Assembly (NCBI RefSeq): GCF_023973825.1
Contig: NC_090120.1
Span: 2,210,501-2,274,500, forward strand
Direction: 5' to 3'
Length of the DNA: 64,000 bases
Source: Plasmodium brasilianum
Lineage: Eukaryota; Apicomplexa; Aconoidasida; Haemosporida; Plasmodiidae
This document shows positions 11,940 through 24,979 of the stretch, piece after piece. Position numbers and translations under genes: made by a program. Numbering within the stretch: the stretch's first letter is position 1; each line of letters begins with the position of its first letter. The notes below the pieces were generated by a model, which did no database searches, was not told the origin of the DNA, and saw nothing but the letters and a program-made list of their open reading frames with translations.

Positions 11940-12911
11940 ATGGAACACAATATATGGTTTATAATTTTTAAAATTTCTATATATATAACTTTTACTTGGA
12001 TATGTCACTTTTACAATGAGGAGGTGCGAAAACTGTATTGGAATATCTTTGTATTATTTATATTATTATTGTTTATTATTATTAATCCTTTTTTTTTTTT
12101 TTTTTTGTATAAGTATATTTTTTCATTTAAATAAGAACTATTTACATTTTTTTTTTTTTTATAATTATTTAAATAAATATTTGGATGATAAATGTAATAT
12201 TGCTAAAAAATTATATACAAAAAATTATCGATTATTAGCAAAATATGAGCAGGGTAAGAACTTTTTCATCGTAAATTTTTAATGAAGAAATGCCACATAA
12301 TGAAATGGCACAAAAAAATGTATAACTAATAATAAAAAAGGGACAAATGGAAAACCAAAACCCTCAAATAGTAGTTTGTTATATATTGAGGAATACGATA
12401 GAAATAATTAGAAACGTATATCTGGTATTTCTAAAGAAAAAAACCATCTCAATTTAAAAAAAATAAAATATTTAAAGAACTTGATTATAAAGACTACATT
12501 AAAAACGTCAAGATAATTAATGATAAAAAATATAAAAAACTATATCGTAAAAAAAAAAGAATACGAATTGCTTTACTTTTGTTATTTTTCTTGGTATTGA
12601 TGCTATCCATAGTGTATCTTTCATTAGAGAAAATTACAAAGGGTAGATTATTGGGTTTATTAGGCTTGTTAAACGCCAAAAATGGAACTGTAACTTGAAT
12701 GTCTACTGTTGACGTAGAGGGGGTTTTGATAACATGGTTAAACATAGGAAAATGAGGTTCATCAAAAGCAATAACTCTATCAACTATTTTGTTTTATTGC
12801 TTACCTTTCTATATATATGTTGTTATATGTATTTTATGGATGGTTTATTACAATAAAAAAGATATAAAATATGAAAATGTTAAGTTCACAAAAAGAATAA
12901 ATAAGAAGTAA
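11940..12911 (+). pseudogene. fam-m: fam-m pseudogene
   Basis: Exon 1 (11940 to about 12023) encodes the signal exon ending TFTWICHFYNEE. Its donor is GTGCGA in place of the family GTATGA. Exon 2 begins near 12160 (NYLNKYLDDKCN) and carries the PEXEL-like NYRLLAKY. The expected acceptor AG before it reads AT, after a long T-run. One extra T near 12279 shifts the frame within the VNFNEEMPHN region. Several stops follow, including a TGA after NAKNGTVT (near 12700). The C-terminus retains the fam-m pattern VYYNKKDIKYENVKFTKR. With splice sites, frame and stops all damaged, this copy is dead. Confidence 0.8.
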
Positions 12912-15900
12912 TAAGAATTTTTCTGTAAAGATGAATTTAACATATAGTCATATATTTAGTTATATATTTAATAATTATAACAATGAATATTTTTGTTTCA
13001 TAATTACACATATATATACGGGTGTTTCATAGGGGGGTAGTAGTAATGTACATTCTTATTTCTTTTGTTAACTTGAATTTTTGACTGTTTGAATAATTTT
13101 CAATTTTTGTTTTAAAAAATTATTTCAGATTAAATAAATATTTTGTCTCCTTACATATATTCATGTTAAAGTAGATTTTATAAATAAAATATATATATGA
13201 GTTAAAATTAATATATAATGGAATAATTTATATAATTTTAGTAGTGTTTATTTCCATTTCATTAATAATTTTCTTTTTTTTTTATCAATTCTAAAATGAT
13301 TATGTATTTAGGATATATAAGAAAATGTATTATAATTGTTAACCATAAATATGTTTTTTTTGCATTCAGTGTGTGTGCATGAATACTTATGTTTTACAAT
13401 GATTTGTTTATATTATTTTTTTTTTTTTTCAGAGAAAAAAGAATGTTATTATTTATTCTATAAAATATATTTTATACGAAATATTTATAAAAATTATTAA
13501 TTGTAAAAATCGTTTTAACAGAATTAATTTTTTTTACAGTCTAAATGTGAAATCTTTTATATATCGAAATAATGTAATCTTTAGTTATATATTATTTTTA
13601 ACTGTTTACAAACTTAGAGATTCTAAATCATTACAATTAAGTGAATTTCTTAAACCAAATAAAGTATCACTTTTGTAAATCTTTGTGCTATTTACTCAAT
13701 ATTTAGCAAATTACATTAAAATATATTATATAGGAAATTTATATTTAAGTATATATATATATATTCTATTTATTTTTTATATCATTAAGGGATTAAAAAA
13801 TTGGATAATAATTAAAAAATATTAATGGAGAGTTTGTTGAATTTTGTTCTAAATATCATTTATTTGGGATTAAATAATTGAAGATTCATATATCATATCG
13901 TAATGTAATATGTTCTATTATTTTCATATTTTACCAAAAATTACATTAAATATATTGAAATAACATCACATAATACAAAATGTTCAGGTTATATTATATT
14001 ATACGCTTTTATAGACTACTTAAACACTCTAACATTAATGCCTTAATATATTTCTTTTAACATATACTTTATACTTTTAAAATATTATAATTTTTATTTA
14101 TATTTAGAATAGAGGATAAAACACGAATATACTTAATGCATATCTATAAATTATGACAGAAATATATAAATATTCCTACTGAGGATGCATGTTAAAAATT
14201 ATGTTGAATAAATGTTAAGTATTAATAAGAAAATAGTTATATATTACGAAAAAACTATATATGTCTGTATAAATTTTAAATGAAATATATAAAAATTATA
14301 TAAAGGATAACAATGGATTTACAAAAATATATACATTAAAGTTCAGGTTATAATAAATTGTGTTTTGGAATATAAATAAATTCTCATATTTCATAATAGT
14401 AGCAAAAAGTAAATAAAAATAAAACAATATACTTATTATATATATTGTAACTTGATAATCTGAAAATGCATATATTAGTGTAAAAAAAGATTTTAATAAA
14501 AAATATTTTTTAATAGATAGTATATTATATATAGAGAAAATTTTATAATAAATTAGAGTATATATATATATTAATGAATATGCTTCATATATTAAATAAT
14601 TTTTACTATATTATTAACGAAAAAAGTTTATGTGGTATATTTCAATATTTTTAATGTAAACATAATTGTAAAATAAAACTTATCTTTTTTAAAAATTACA
14701 TATATTAAAAAATATTCTTAAAAAAATTAAATTCTTTAAAAAAAAGTAAATAATTTTATTTAATGACATTTTAATAGAACATTGCATTTTTTATATTTTG
14801 AAAAAAGTTTGTGATGTATATACATAATTAATTTAGTATATAAATTTATATTATTTTTACATTAAGATCCTTATTATATTTACTTAAACAAAATTATCAT
14901 ATTTGTAGCATATAAAGTAAATAATAGTAAAATACTTTGTAGCGTTATCGTATATAATTGAAAATAAATTTATATTTTTTTCAAATATTTGTAATTACAT
15001 TATAAAGAAAAAGAATTTTTAAAAGTACATATTTTTAGAGTATATTTTATTTTTTTAATTTAATTGTAAAAATTCTAGGTTTTGTTTTGGAAAATAAATT
15101 AAACGCTTTCATAGAAAAATCACTATGAAAAAAAAAAAAAGAGAGAGAATAAAAATCTAGCTGAGACTAATTTTAGATCAATAAGTTTTAAAAATATAAT
15201 TTGCAATAATTGAATATTATAAATTAGTTTATTCATTACTAAAATACATAGTCTCTATAAATTCATTATTTTTAACATATTTTGGTGTTCATTAAGGATA
15301 TACAATTATGTAAAAATATTAGTAATGTTATAATATCTATATAATACTACTTTATATAAGAGAATATTATCTAACTGGTTAATTTTATTTTTGATGAAAA
15401 CATTATATTCCCACAAGATAAATTTGAAATCATTATGAACATAAAAAAATCATTTGAAAGTAACAATTAATATATTGCATAAAGATATTTAGTAATATTT
15501 TATATTTACCTTATTTAAAAAAAAGAAAGAAATTCCCCTTTTATACTTATTATAATTTTTCTTATACTTATATTTAGATAAATATAACATGAAATTGAGC
15601 AATATTCAGAAATATGTTAATTTTTCGTACAAAATTTAGATTTTCAATATTTATATTATTTCATGAGGGCATATGACATTATTATATTTATCTTCATGGA
15701 TTTTATATATGAATTATTATAAGAATTTATAATAGAAATAAAAATAATAAGAATGTTTATATTTCTTTTTGGCTTTTATGGAATAAAATGGATTTTATAC
15801 TTTCTGCTATTTTATACAAAACTATAGTTTATTTCATTCTAGAATTATATAATTAATCGGTAACGGTATTTTTAATTTACTTGAAATTTAGTTTTCTAAA

Positions 15901-16669
15901 GAATATTTTATGATATATTAATCTCTAAATTCATGAGTAATTGTTGCATGTATATGTAATAATGTAAATATAATTTTATGGTGAAATGATCAAGTAATAA
16001 CTTTTACAGATAAAATATACTACTGGAGCGATAGAAATGTTTGGATTAATAAATTTTTGGAATTATACATTGTAATACGTAAAAAAATTTAAGAATTATT
16101 CAATTATTATTTTATGTCATATATATCTAACTATATGAACGATTATATAATATATATATTACTGTTTTTTTGCTTCGGATTTATGTCCTAATAAATGATA
16201 TATTAAAGCACTTGGGTTAAAATGTAGTATGGGTTTTTCGTTATCTATGAATTATTATTAAATAAAAAAGGTTTTTACTTTTATTATTGTTATTATTATA
16301 AATAAATTATATTTATCAAAAATACTTTGAATAAGTATTTTGAAAAAAGTAAAATTTCATAGTACGAGATATTATCTTTGAATTCTTATTTAAATAGCAC
16401 TTTATTCTTTAAGATATATATTATAAGTAATTAATACAAAAAATATATAAAGATCAATTTTCCTAGCATTTTTATATTAAAAATGGTTTTGCATTTTTTT
16501 AGTTATTAAAAGAAGTATTATTTAAAAATTTCTATGTATTTATTTTATTATTAATAATTAATAAAAAATTTATATTTTATTTTCTTAAGTATTGCAGGAA
16601 AAAATATAAATATTGATATGTTTTAACATAAAATATAAACAACTATGTGCTGGAATATTAAAATTTCTT
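12912..16669. other. Intergenic DNA
   Basis: The first 350 bp is the 3' flank of the fam-m relic. It shares the words AGTAGTAATGTAC and GTTAAAATTAATATATAA with the 3' flank of the fam-l gene at 35.3-36.1 kb. The rest is AT-rich and I see no gene in it. Confidence 0.55.
13199..13219 (+). promoter_or_regulatory. Shared downstream element of fam genes, copy 2
   Basis: GTTAAAATTAATATATAA, 288 bp after the stop of the fam-m relic and identical in its core to the copy at 62416. Confidence 0.45.
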
Positions 16670-17643
16670 ATGGATAATTTAATCACATCTAGTATACTTT
16701 TATAAGGATGGTGATAACTATATAATTATATATTTAATATACCTAAAAATTTTTATGAACTAATTTGAATATTGTGACGCATATATTATTTCTTATTAAT
16801 GTCTTAAACTTCTTTTTGCACTTGTATTATTTTACTTTTATTTCATTTTATTTTTTTACTTTATCTTTTTAGAATTTAGAAACAAGTAAGGAAGAAAAAT
16901 TATTGAGACATTTTTTTGAAGAAGATATTCAACCTACTGATTTTACAGAAAAATTTTCCTCATTTTCTTCATTAAAGGGAATACATAATAATTTATATAA
17001 AATTGGTTACAAGCTTCATAATAATTTCAAAAATAGACAAGTAAATGAAATATTAATTGGTGAAAGTGTTAATGATACATTTAATGTTGAATATTACTGT
17101 GAGTTATTGAATGAATGGTTAAACCAGAAAAAAAAACATTATATAATTGAAGGATCTAATTGTGAAGAAAACACAAAATTATGGGAAGAACACATTGAAA
17201 AATTGTGGGAACCAATAAGAACGTATGTAGATGGTAGTTTTTTGTGTAATAGAGTTACAACTCCTTATATTTGTTCTGCTTCACCTGATTTGAAGACTGC
17301 TTTATCTGTGGGTTTTACACTTCTGGGAACTTGTCTTATTAGTTTTTTTTTTTTGTATAAGGTATTATATGAATTATTGTTAAAAATAATAAAATTTCAG
17401 GGCAAAGATTGTGCTTAATTTTTATTTAAACAATATTATTAATATATACGTATATAATATATTTCATTATTTTTTCATATTATATAATAGTTTAGTCCCC
17501 TTGGTACCTGGATTAACAATAATATAAATATAAAGAAAAGAATAACAAAAAATATATTTTCTGAAGAATCATCTGGATCATTAGAAAGATCTTCTAAAAA
17601 TGGAGAAATTACTATAGGTTATCATTTTGTAGAAGATTCGTAA
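16670..17643 (+). CDS. pir: Short PIR protein
   Basis: Exon 2 (ending 17361, donor GTATTA) and exon 3 (17491-17643, acceptor ATATAATAG) are clear. Exon 2 contains YCELLNEWLNQKKKHY and LWEEHIEKLWEPI, typical of the shorter P. malariae PIR ectodomains. It ends in a membrane helix (TALSVGFTLLGTCLISFFFL). Exon 3 begins FSPLGTWINNN and ends ITIGYHFVEDS, the PIR tail. The first exon is tentative: ATG at 16670 to 16691 (MDNLITS) with donor GTATAC, joining in phase 1 to an acceptor ending at 16879, giving 218 residues. Another acceptor at 16872 also fits the frame. No stop interrupts exons 2 or 3. The product is expected in the infected red cell membrane system. Only a handful of cysteines remain, so it may be a reduced or decaying copy. 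Confidence 0.7.
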
Positions 17644-19134
17644 TTTATATATAATATATTTTGGTGGTTTATTTTCATAATAATATGAAGAATGAAAAGG
17701 TTAATACCTGGAATGTTCCACTGTTCAGTAAAAAAAACAATAAATAATATAATTACCATATAAGTAACATATATTTAAGTTTCAAAAATAATGCTTTACT
17801 CATATTATTATACGTTATTCATAATAATGTTATTTTGAACATAATTTATTACAAATAATTCTATAATATTACAGATTAGCAAAAAAATTTAGGATTAATA
17901 TAACATATTTTACTTAATAAAATATACATTTCTTTAGAAAAATATAATTAGCTATATTTCTGGTATACTATTCTCTATAAAATATTACTAAAAAGTTTAT
18001 ATGCCTCTTTCAGTCACTTGAATCTATAGGGGATAATATATTTTATATTGCCATCTGCTTCCGTTGTTATCATTTTTATGAGTTGAGTATTATTTTATTA
18101 AATAAATAAAAAAACAACTATAGGATATATTAATTTTAATATACAAATTTTTAATAAGTTTTCTAAAATAATTTTAAATAAATAGAAAAAAAACATGATG
18201 AAAAAATTATTTTTTCAGAATATTAATAATATACTTTCTAGTTTAATTAAATTAAATATTTATATAAATTATATAATATATATTATGTTATGAAGTTATA
18301 TAAATAACATATATTTTATTTTTTATAAATGAAATAATTATAATAAAATATATTATCATTTTTTTCAATTCATATTATATTATTCATGTATTTTTACTCT
18401 ATATAATAGAAACAATAAAAAATAATAATATTTCTCTTAAAAAAGTAAGGAAATGATAATGGATAATTCTAATATATATTTATCTATATATCGATGTTAT
18501 ATATATACCATTATTATTATTCGTATTATATATTATATATTCAGCGTAACGGTAATATCGAGAATTCATTATCTTAATATTTCTTAAATATATAACTGTA
18601 TATTTATATTTAATTTTAAAGTGAAATATTATTTTTACTAATACATGAGTATGGAATATATTTTCATTACTTTTCTATATATTCATATTTAATATATTTA
18701 TATATATATTTATTTTTTTTACGTAAATATTTAGGAGAATTATATATAAGAAATAGGCAAAAGAAAAAAGATAGGAAATATATATGTAATGAAAAATTAT
18801 TATGTGATCCATCTGTTTTATTATAACTTTATTAATTGTTATGATGAATTAATTTTAATTTTATACATGTATTTTATCTAAATAAACTGTATATGTATAT
18901 GAGATGAATTATTTTATTAATATTAACATTTCAGTATTAATAATTTAGTTGTTTCTTATATTACTTTATTTATTTTATCCGGTATGCACTTATTGGCAAA
19001 CACAGAATGTATATTCCATATAATTAAATGAATTTTATTTTATAAACAAAACTATGTTATCCAATGTAGTTATTGAATGTGGTATATGAATATAACTCAT
19101 ATTAAATAATTAATTTTATTAAGTATAAATAAAG

Positions 19135-19383
19135 TTGTCCAAAAATCAAATATTATCTTTTTTAAAATATAAAATTTCAAATGAAATATATTGTTATGTA
19201 ATAGGAAATTTAGAAAATAGAAAAATAATAAATGAGATAATGGCACATGAAATAATTCATAAATCTTTTGAATATATTTATAATAATAAAGATCTATGTA
19301 CAGATAAAATAATAAGTAAGCATAAACAACGTCGAATTCATAGTAATGTTCAACAATTTTCAGCAGACGTACAATATAAATAA
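19135..19383 (+). CDS. Unrecognised ORF (possible exon remnant)
   Basis: An 82-codon open stretch begins with TTG and has its first ATG only at 19240. The product is mixed and non-repetitive, with acidic, basic and aromatic residues and one HEIIHKSFEYIYNN segment. It ends HSNVQQFSADVQYK. An AG precedes it (AATAAAG) but lacks a pyrimidine tract, so it is not a good exon. The amino acid mix looks more coding-like than most frames here. I do not recognise it, and it could be chance. Confidence 0.25.
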   Translation: MSKNQILSFLKYKISNEIYCYVIGNLENRKIINEIMAHEIIHKSFEYIYNNKDLCTDKIISKHKQRRIHSNVQQFSADVQYK

Positions 19384-21191
19384 AAAATTATATTATACAT
19401 ATTGTAAAATAAAAAATAAATATGAAAGGATAACGTATAATAGGCCAAATTAATGAAATTGGTATAAAAAAAGGAATTCATGAAATTACAAATATCTTAT
19501 ATAATTTTTAGATAATTGGAAAGCATTAATGAATAAATAAAGAACAAATAGCAATTAGCTATCTAACTTTTTTCCTAATATATAATACAGTTTTTTATGA
19601 TTTTATGAATATCATTTTAAATTATGTTTAAATTATCATAAGTAAAAATATATACATAAGTTATATTCTTAAATTTAATAAATTTAAACGTATATTATTA
19701 ACAGAAATTATAAATATGACTATTGATACATAATTAATTATCTTGAAAAAATTTGAGAGCATTTATTATATTTTATTGAAATAAAAAATAAATGGTACTA
19801 TAAAAACTAGGTGATGAAAAAGATTAATAATTCTAAAAATTTAGAATAACAAGATATATTTTTAATATAAAGGAAAATAATTCCATATATAATGCAAAAT
19901 ATGCACAAATATATTACGTATTATACATAGCATATATATCGTGTGTTTTTTATAAACATGTATTTACAAAAGTAATGTTTTAAGGAAATACATAATATAA
20001 TATAATTAATGTTATCATATATAACAATAAAATTATACTATATATGTATTAAATTATTTCTAATATTTCAATATGGAAGGTAATATATATTTAGAACCAC
20101 AAATAAATAAATCATTCTTATAAGATGATACACTCTTTTTTTATATTTTATCCATATATTTTATTTTTCATAACATTAAATGTTATAATATATTATTACA
20201 ATATATTCATTTATGAAAATAATATATATACTCTCACAAAAGATTTTTGTTTTAGGGTGAGGAATACTGATAGGAAATAATCAAAATCTGTTAGTGCAAA
20301 ATTAACTTCTAGAAAAATTTTTATGTATCATGTTAATAATATTGAGTATTTTAGTTATTTACCAATACAAAGAAGAATATATATAGTTATTTTTCTATTA
20401 TTTTACTTTCTTTATTGTTAAGTTTATTTTATAAAAATTTATATTATATTTTGGATATAATAAAATAATAAGAAAAAATATGCTTTACTCCATTGAATGA
20501 ATGCAGAAATAACTTATTGAAATAATTTTGTTTTTATTACAATCCATTTAATACTAAAATTATTGTTTTGTTTTTTTTTTTTTATATTATATTATATTAA
20601 AATTTCTTCTGAATACAGATATTTCATTAAAATATAGAGAATAGTTAGGTCGCAGAATTTATAAATATTTTGTTAATAAATAGTAAGAATAAGCTTAGTT
20701 ATTATAATTTTCAATAATTATTATGCATAAAAAAAAAAAACCTATAATTTATTTACTTTTAAAATATATATGTTTTTATAGATTTGATGATATGTTATAA
20801 ATTTCACTTTTTATATATATTAAAGAGAATGAAGGAATGAGTATGTTATGATTAATATATCATAGAATGGTGTATAAAAAATGTTTTCTTCATTTATTGT
20901 AATATTTATGCTATTATTATTAAATATAATATTTCTGAGAAATAAAATTTGTTTTTTAAATATTTATATAAATTAAAAAAAGAAATCAAGAAATATAGTT
21001 AAAATTTATTATTATTATTATAGTATATAAAAAATTGCATTCCTTATATTCTGTATATTCCATATCCTACATAAACTCCATATGATGAAATATTAAGAAA
21101 TCATATATTATGTCCCTATATTATCATTAGTATAAATAAAGAAAACTGTAAAAATACTATGTTATACTAAATAATTATTTTATATATTTTT

Positions 21192-21222
21192 TATATGAAT
21201 AAATGAATTCGAATTATATTGT
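21192..21222 (+). promoter_or_regulatory. Shared upstream element of fam genes, copy 3
   Basis: TATATGAATAAATGAATTCG followed by AATTATATTGT, about 250 bp upstream of the fam-m ATG at 21471. Position and core match the other copies. Confidence 0.4.
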
Positions 21223-21470
21223 TCAGATGAATTATATTTTTATAAATAGCACTTTTATAAAAATTTTACAGTATTTATATAAAGTTACGTTTCATATATT
21301 TTGTTGTAAATAACGTTATAATTTCATAAATTTTATTAATTTTTTTATAAATTATAATAAAATATATATAAATTAAATATATAATTAGAGTGTCTTTTTA
21401 TTAAAAAGAATATTATATTATTGTTTATATTGTTCATATTGAATGCATTACAATATTGAATATCGATATA

Positions 21471-22414
21471 ATGGGACAAAAAATTAGGTTACCGTTATTT
21501 ATTAAAGGTAGAAAGTTAATCCATTTAAGTTGGATATATTATTTTTATATTCGTATGGTATGATAATAATAATTCAGTTTATTTGTATTTCTTATATTTT
21601 TCATTATAAACTTTTATTATTTATTTTAGTGTACGTTTGTACCTTTGATTAAATTATAATTTTATTTTTTTATTAGAGCACTCTTAACGAATCTTTGAAT
21701 GAAAGTTACAATGATTGTAGAAAATTATATAAGAAAAATTTTCGTTTACTCTCAAAATATAAGAAGAATAACGATTCAAGTATTGTATGTTTAAATGAAG
21801 TGATACGCAATGGAGTGTACGATAAGAATGACATATGTAATAATGAAAACATGAATACAGAAAAAAGAAAACAAACGAACAGTAGTTCGTCAAAGATTGA
21901 AGGATACAATAAATCATATATGAAAAAAAAATCTTGTTTTTTTGAAACCAAAAAATATTCTCGTTTAGAAAAAAAAATATTCAAAGAACTAAATTACATA
22001 GATTATCTTAAAAATAACAGAACTATTAGCGATAAAGTTTACAAGAAAATAGTACGTAAAATATTTGCATTACGAATTTTATTACCATTATTACTGTTTG
22101 TATTGCTATTAATATCTATCTTATTAGATGGATCATTGGGTCGCGGACTTGTTAAAGGATTATTTGAAGTTGTAAATATATGTGCAGAAGGAAAATGGAA
22201 AGAATCTTTTCAATCAATTTTGAAAGATTCTTCATTTTCTTGGTTGTTTAATGTACCAGAAGGAGTAACGAAGTATGCATACGTAACGAGATTCTTTGCT
22301 TTTCTAATATATTGCACATCCTTTTTTATATTAGGAATAACAGTTATATTAGGGATTCTTTATTACCATAAAAAAGTTAAAAAATATGAAAAAATTAAGT
22401 TCAGAAAAAGGTAA
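21471..22414 (+). CDS. fam-m: fam-m protein (exported, two membrane segments)
   Basis: Exons are 21471-21557 and 21677-22414, joined in phase 0 by a 119-bp intron (GTATGA..TTTTTTATTAG), giving 274 residues. Exon 1 is the 29-codon signal exon. Its hydrophobic core is unusually interrupted (LFIKGRKLIHLSWIYYF). The PEXEL-like motif FRLLSKY has its Arg at residue 52. A Lys/Asn/Ser-rich linker leads to KKYSRLEKKIFKELNY, the family block before the membrane region. Helices lie at about 162-179 and 235-259, with the tail YYHKKVKKYEKIKFRKR, shared exactly with the fam-m at 56.7 kb. fam-m proteins are thought to be exported into the red cell, and published modelling suggested an RH5-like fold; their function is unknown. 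A second in-frame AG sits 2 bp after the chosen acceptor, but only the first keeps the frame. Confidence 0.9.
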
Positions 22415-24979
22415 AATGTTTATTGAATAATTAGTTTCTTTTTATAATAAAGACATTAATATGAAAAAAAATATATGATATTTTTTGTTATATACTAATT
22501 AAATATAAATCTAATTGCTTAAATTTTATAAATTCATTCACTTATATACAGTCTTCCTGATACAAAACTGTAAAAAGATGTATTTCTTATAATTTTGTTA
22601 ATTTCAATGTTTCATTGTTTTTAAATATATATTCAAAAGTTTTTTTTTTTTTTTGCTTTATTTAATATAATGTCTTAATATATTAGTATTTATTTATGTA
22701 AATTGATTTTAGTGAATATATTATTTTTGTTCTTTACAATGTATATATTGTAAGAGAATTAATATAACTCTTTTTAAGTAAGATGAATAACGCGTGCTAT
22801 AAAACTTGCGTTATGTTTTTTTGTATATTTTTATTCCAAAGTGATTATTCCTTCAGTATAGTATGAGGATGTATCATAAGTTTTAAAGTATATATAAATG
22901 TTCCTTGATTTATATTTAATAAAAGTAATTAAATATATTGTGTTTCATCAATATGTACATACACATTTGTTTTTACTAAAGAGAAAACTTAATATTTATA
23001 CTATAAAATATAAGTACTGTAAATACATTTTAGATATACTTTTAATTTTTTTGAATAATATAAATTTGAATATAAATATATACTATAAAAATATATTGTT
23101 AATACCTACAGATTATTGATAAATGTTTATTATTGGATCCTATAAATATTCAATCAAATGAACCGTTAAACTCCCTTAATATTTTATTATTCTAGTAACT
23201 GTGTCTTTAATTAAGATTTGCAAAAATATTTAAAAATATATTATTGTTCAAATTTATAAATAAATATACTAAATGCTTTTTTTCATTCTATACATTATGA
23301 AACAATTAGTATAATGGTCTAAATGTAGAACGTTATTGTATAAAATGTTTAGACTTAATTTTATTTTTATTATTTGCTTTATCATAATTGCAAATTTATA
23401 AAAATATGTAATATACCAGTAAAAATAAGAAATTTCCTTAAGGAATAATGAAAATATATGTAAGATTTTCAAAAATTATATAATTTATCTAGATAAATAA
23501 ATATACTTTTTTCAAATTTTTTATCCTTTATTTCAATTATACAAATTAAAACATAAATGTTATATATAATATGAACAAGAATATATGAAGTTTCTATTGA
23601 TGGTTATTGATTTGTCCATATATGTGTTTCTTATATTATGAATAAAATAAAAGTAAAAAAGAAAACAAAAACGTTTTTTTTTATTGATAATTCATAAATA
23701 AGGCTTTTTGTATTTAAGGGTATGTGTTCCGTGTATTGCTATCATATAGATAATATTTATTAGTACAATATTATTGTGTATCAGTTTTTATATATAGGAA
23801 ATAATTAATTTTTATAATTAACCACAAACTTCTAATTAATAAAAGAGAAGCTACTCTGGTTATTAAATATATATAATTGTTGATTTAATTTTATTTTACA
23901 AAAGTAACCTAAATGTATATGATAAAATAAGTTCATATCAAAAAATTATATGCATATTTACTATCGAAAACGTTAAACATATATATTATTGAATTAATAT
24001 TGTTGTCATAATTAAACATTATTACAGTACTTACTTTACATGTAAACTGTTCGAAGTTTTTTTTATTTTATTACATTTTGTCTAGATATATTCAAATGAA
24101 AAATAAAAACAGAATTAATTCCATAAATTTACAATATTTTCAAGTATATATTATGATATAAATTAAGCTCAATTAAGAATAATATTTTTTAAAAAGTATT
24201 ATATAAAAACATAAAAATAAAATTCATTTATCTTTAATATATATCATTTTTTATGAACTAGGGTTTTATATATTTTTTAAATATATTAGAGATCATAAAA
24301 ACATGTATTTGCTTACGTATTAGATAATTCAATTGTTATAAATACTATAATACACAATGATATACAAAATATTATTTACTTCATCTATTATTACAATTAT
24401 TATATTGTTATAATAATTAATATTATTTAATCATGACAGAAAACGTTCAAAAAATCATATCATGCGTAATATTATATTTATTATATGGAAATAAAGTTCA
24501 AAATTATTATATGCATATGTATTGGTACACATTTTCTACAATTTATACGTTGTTTTAAATAAATACAAATTTTTTTTCATAGATTAAATAACTTCTCAAT
24601 TTATATTATCTAATATTCTTTGTATTATTTATATTTTTCTTTTTGAAAACAATTAATAAAAAAAAAATTAGAATCTCTAATATTAGATAGTTTATTAAAG
24701 TATTTTAAAAATTTATCATAACGTTTTATTTAAATTATTTTCACATTAGTACTTTTTTTAAAATAGGTTCATAAAAAAACTGTACTAAATTAATTTTAAG
24801 TTACCTTGTATTTTTAAAACATAATAAGGTATATTTTATATGCTTTAAATTTATAATATTAAAATTAAAATAAGTAAATAAAAAATAATTATATATATAG
24901 GTTTTTGTCTATTATTCAATAAAATTATATTACATTAATAATTTTTATTAGTAAATTAAAATCATTAAAAAAGTATAGG
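22415..24979. other. Intergenic DNA
   Basis: AT-rich, with only short chance ORFs made of Ile/Tyr/Lys/Phe-rich sequence. A weak, diverged version of the fam downstream element may lie near 22703. I see no gene. Confidence 0.55.

Larger units (their letters stand above)
17644..21470. other. Intergenic DNA with a weak ORF
   Basis: AT-rich. A short exon-like frame follows CTCTTTCAG near 18013 (about 31 codons; SLESIGDNIFYIAICFRCYH), and an 82-codon ORF lies at 19135-19383. Neither has a recognised family. Promoter-like blocks of the fam-m gene occupy about 21040-21222. Nothing else could be supported. Confidence 0.5.

Noticed and set aside
12494..12745. 83-codon minus-strand ORF
   Set aside because: Antisense to the fam-m relic, which explains the open frame.
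21684..21984. Two minus-strand ORFs over the fam-m gene
   Set aside because: Antisense shadows of fam-m exon 2. The Phe/Ser/Tyr-rich composition is what the reverse of Lys/Asn codons gives.
22898..23472. ORFs of 67-73 codons made almost only of Ile, Tyr, Leu, Lys and Asn
   Set aside because: Composition typical of chance frames in AT-rich DNA, with no splice sites or family features.
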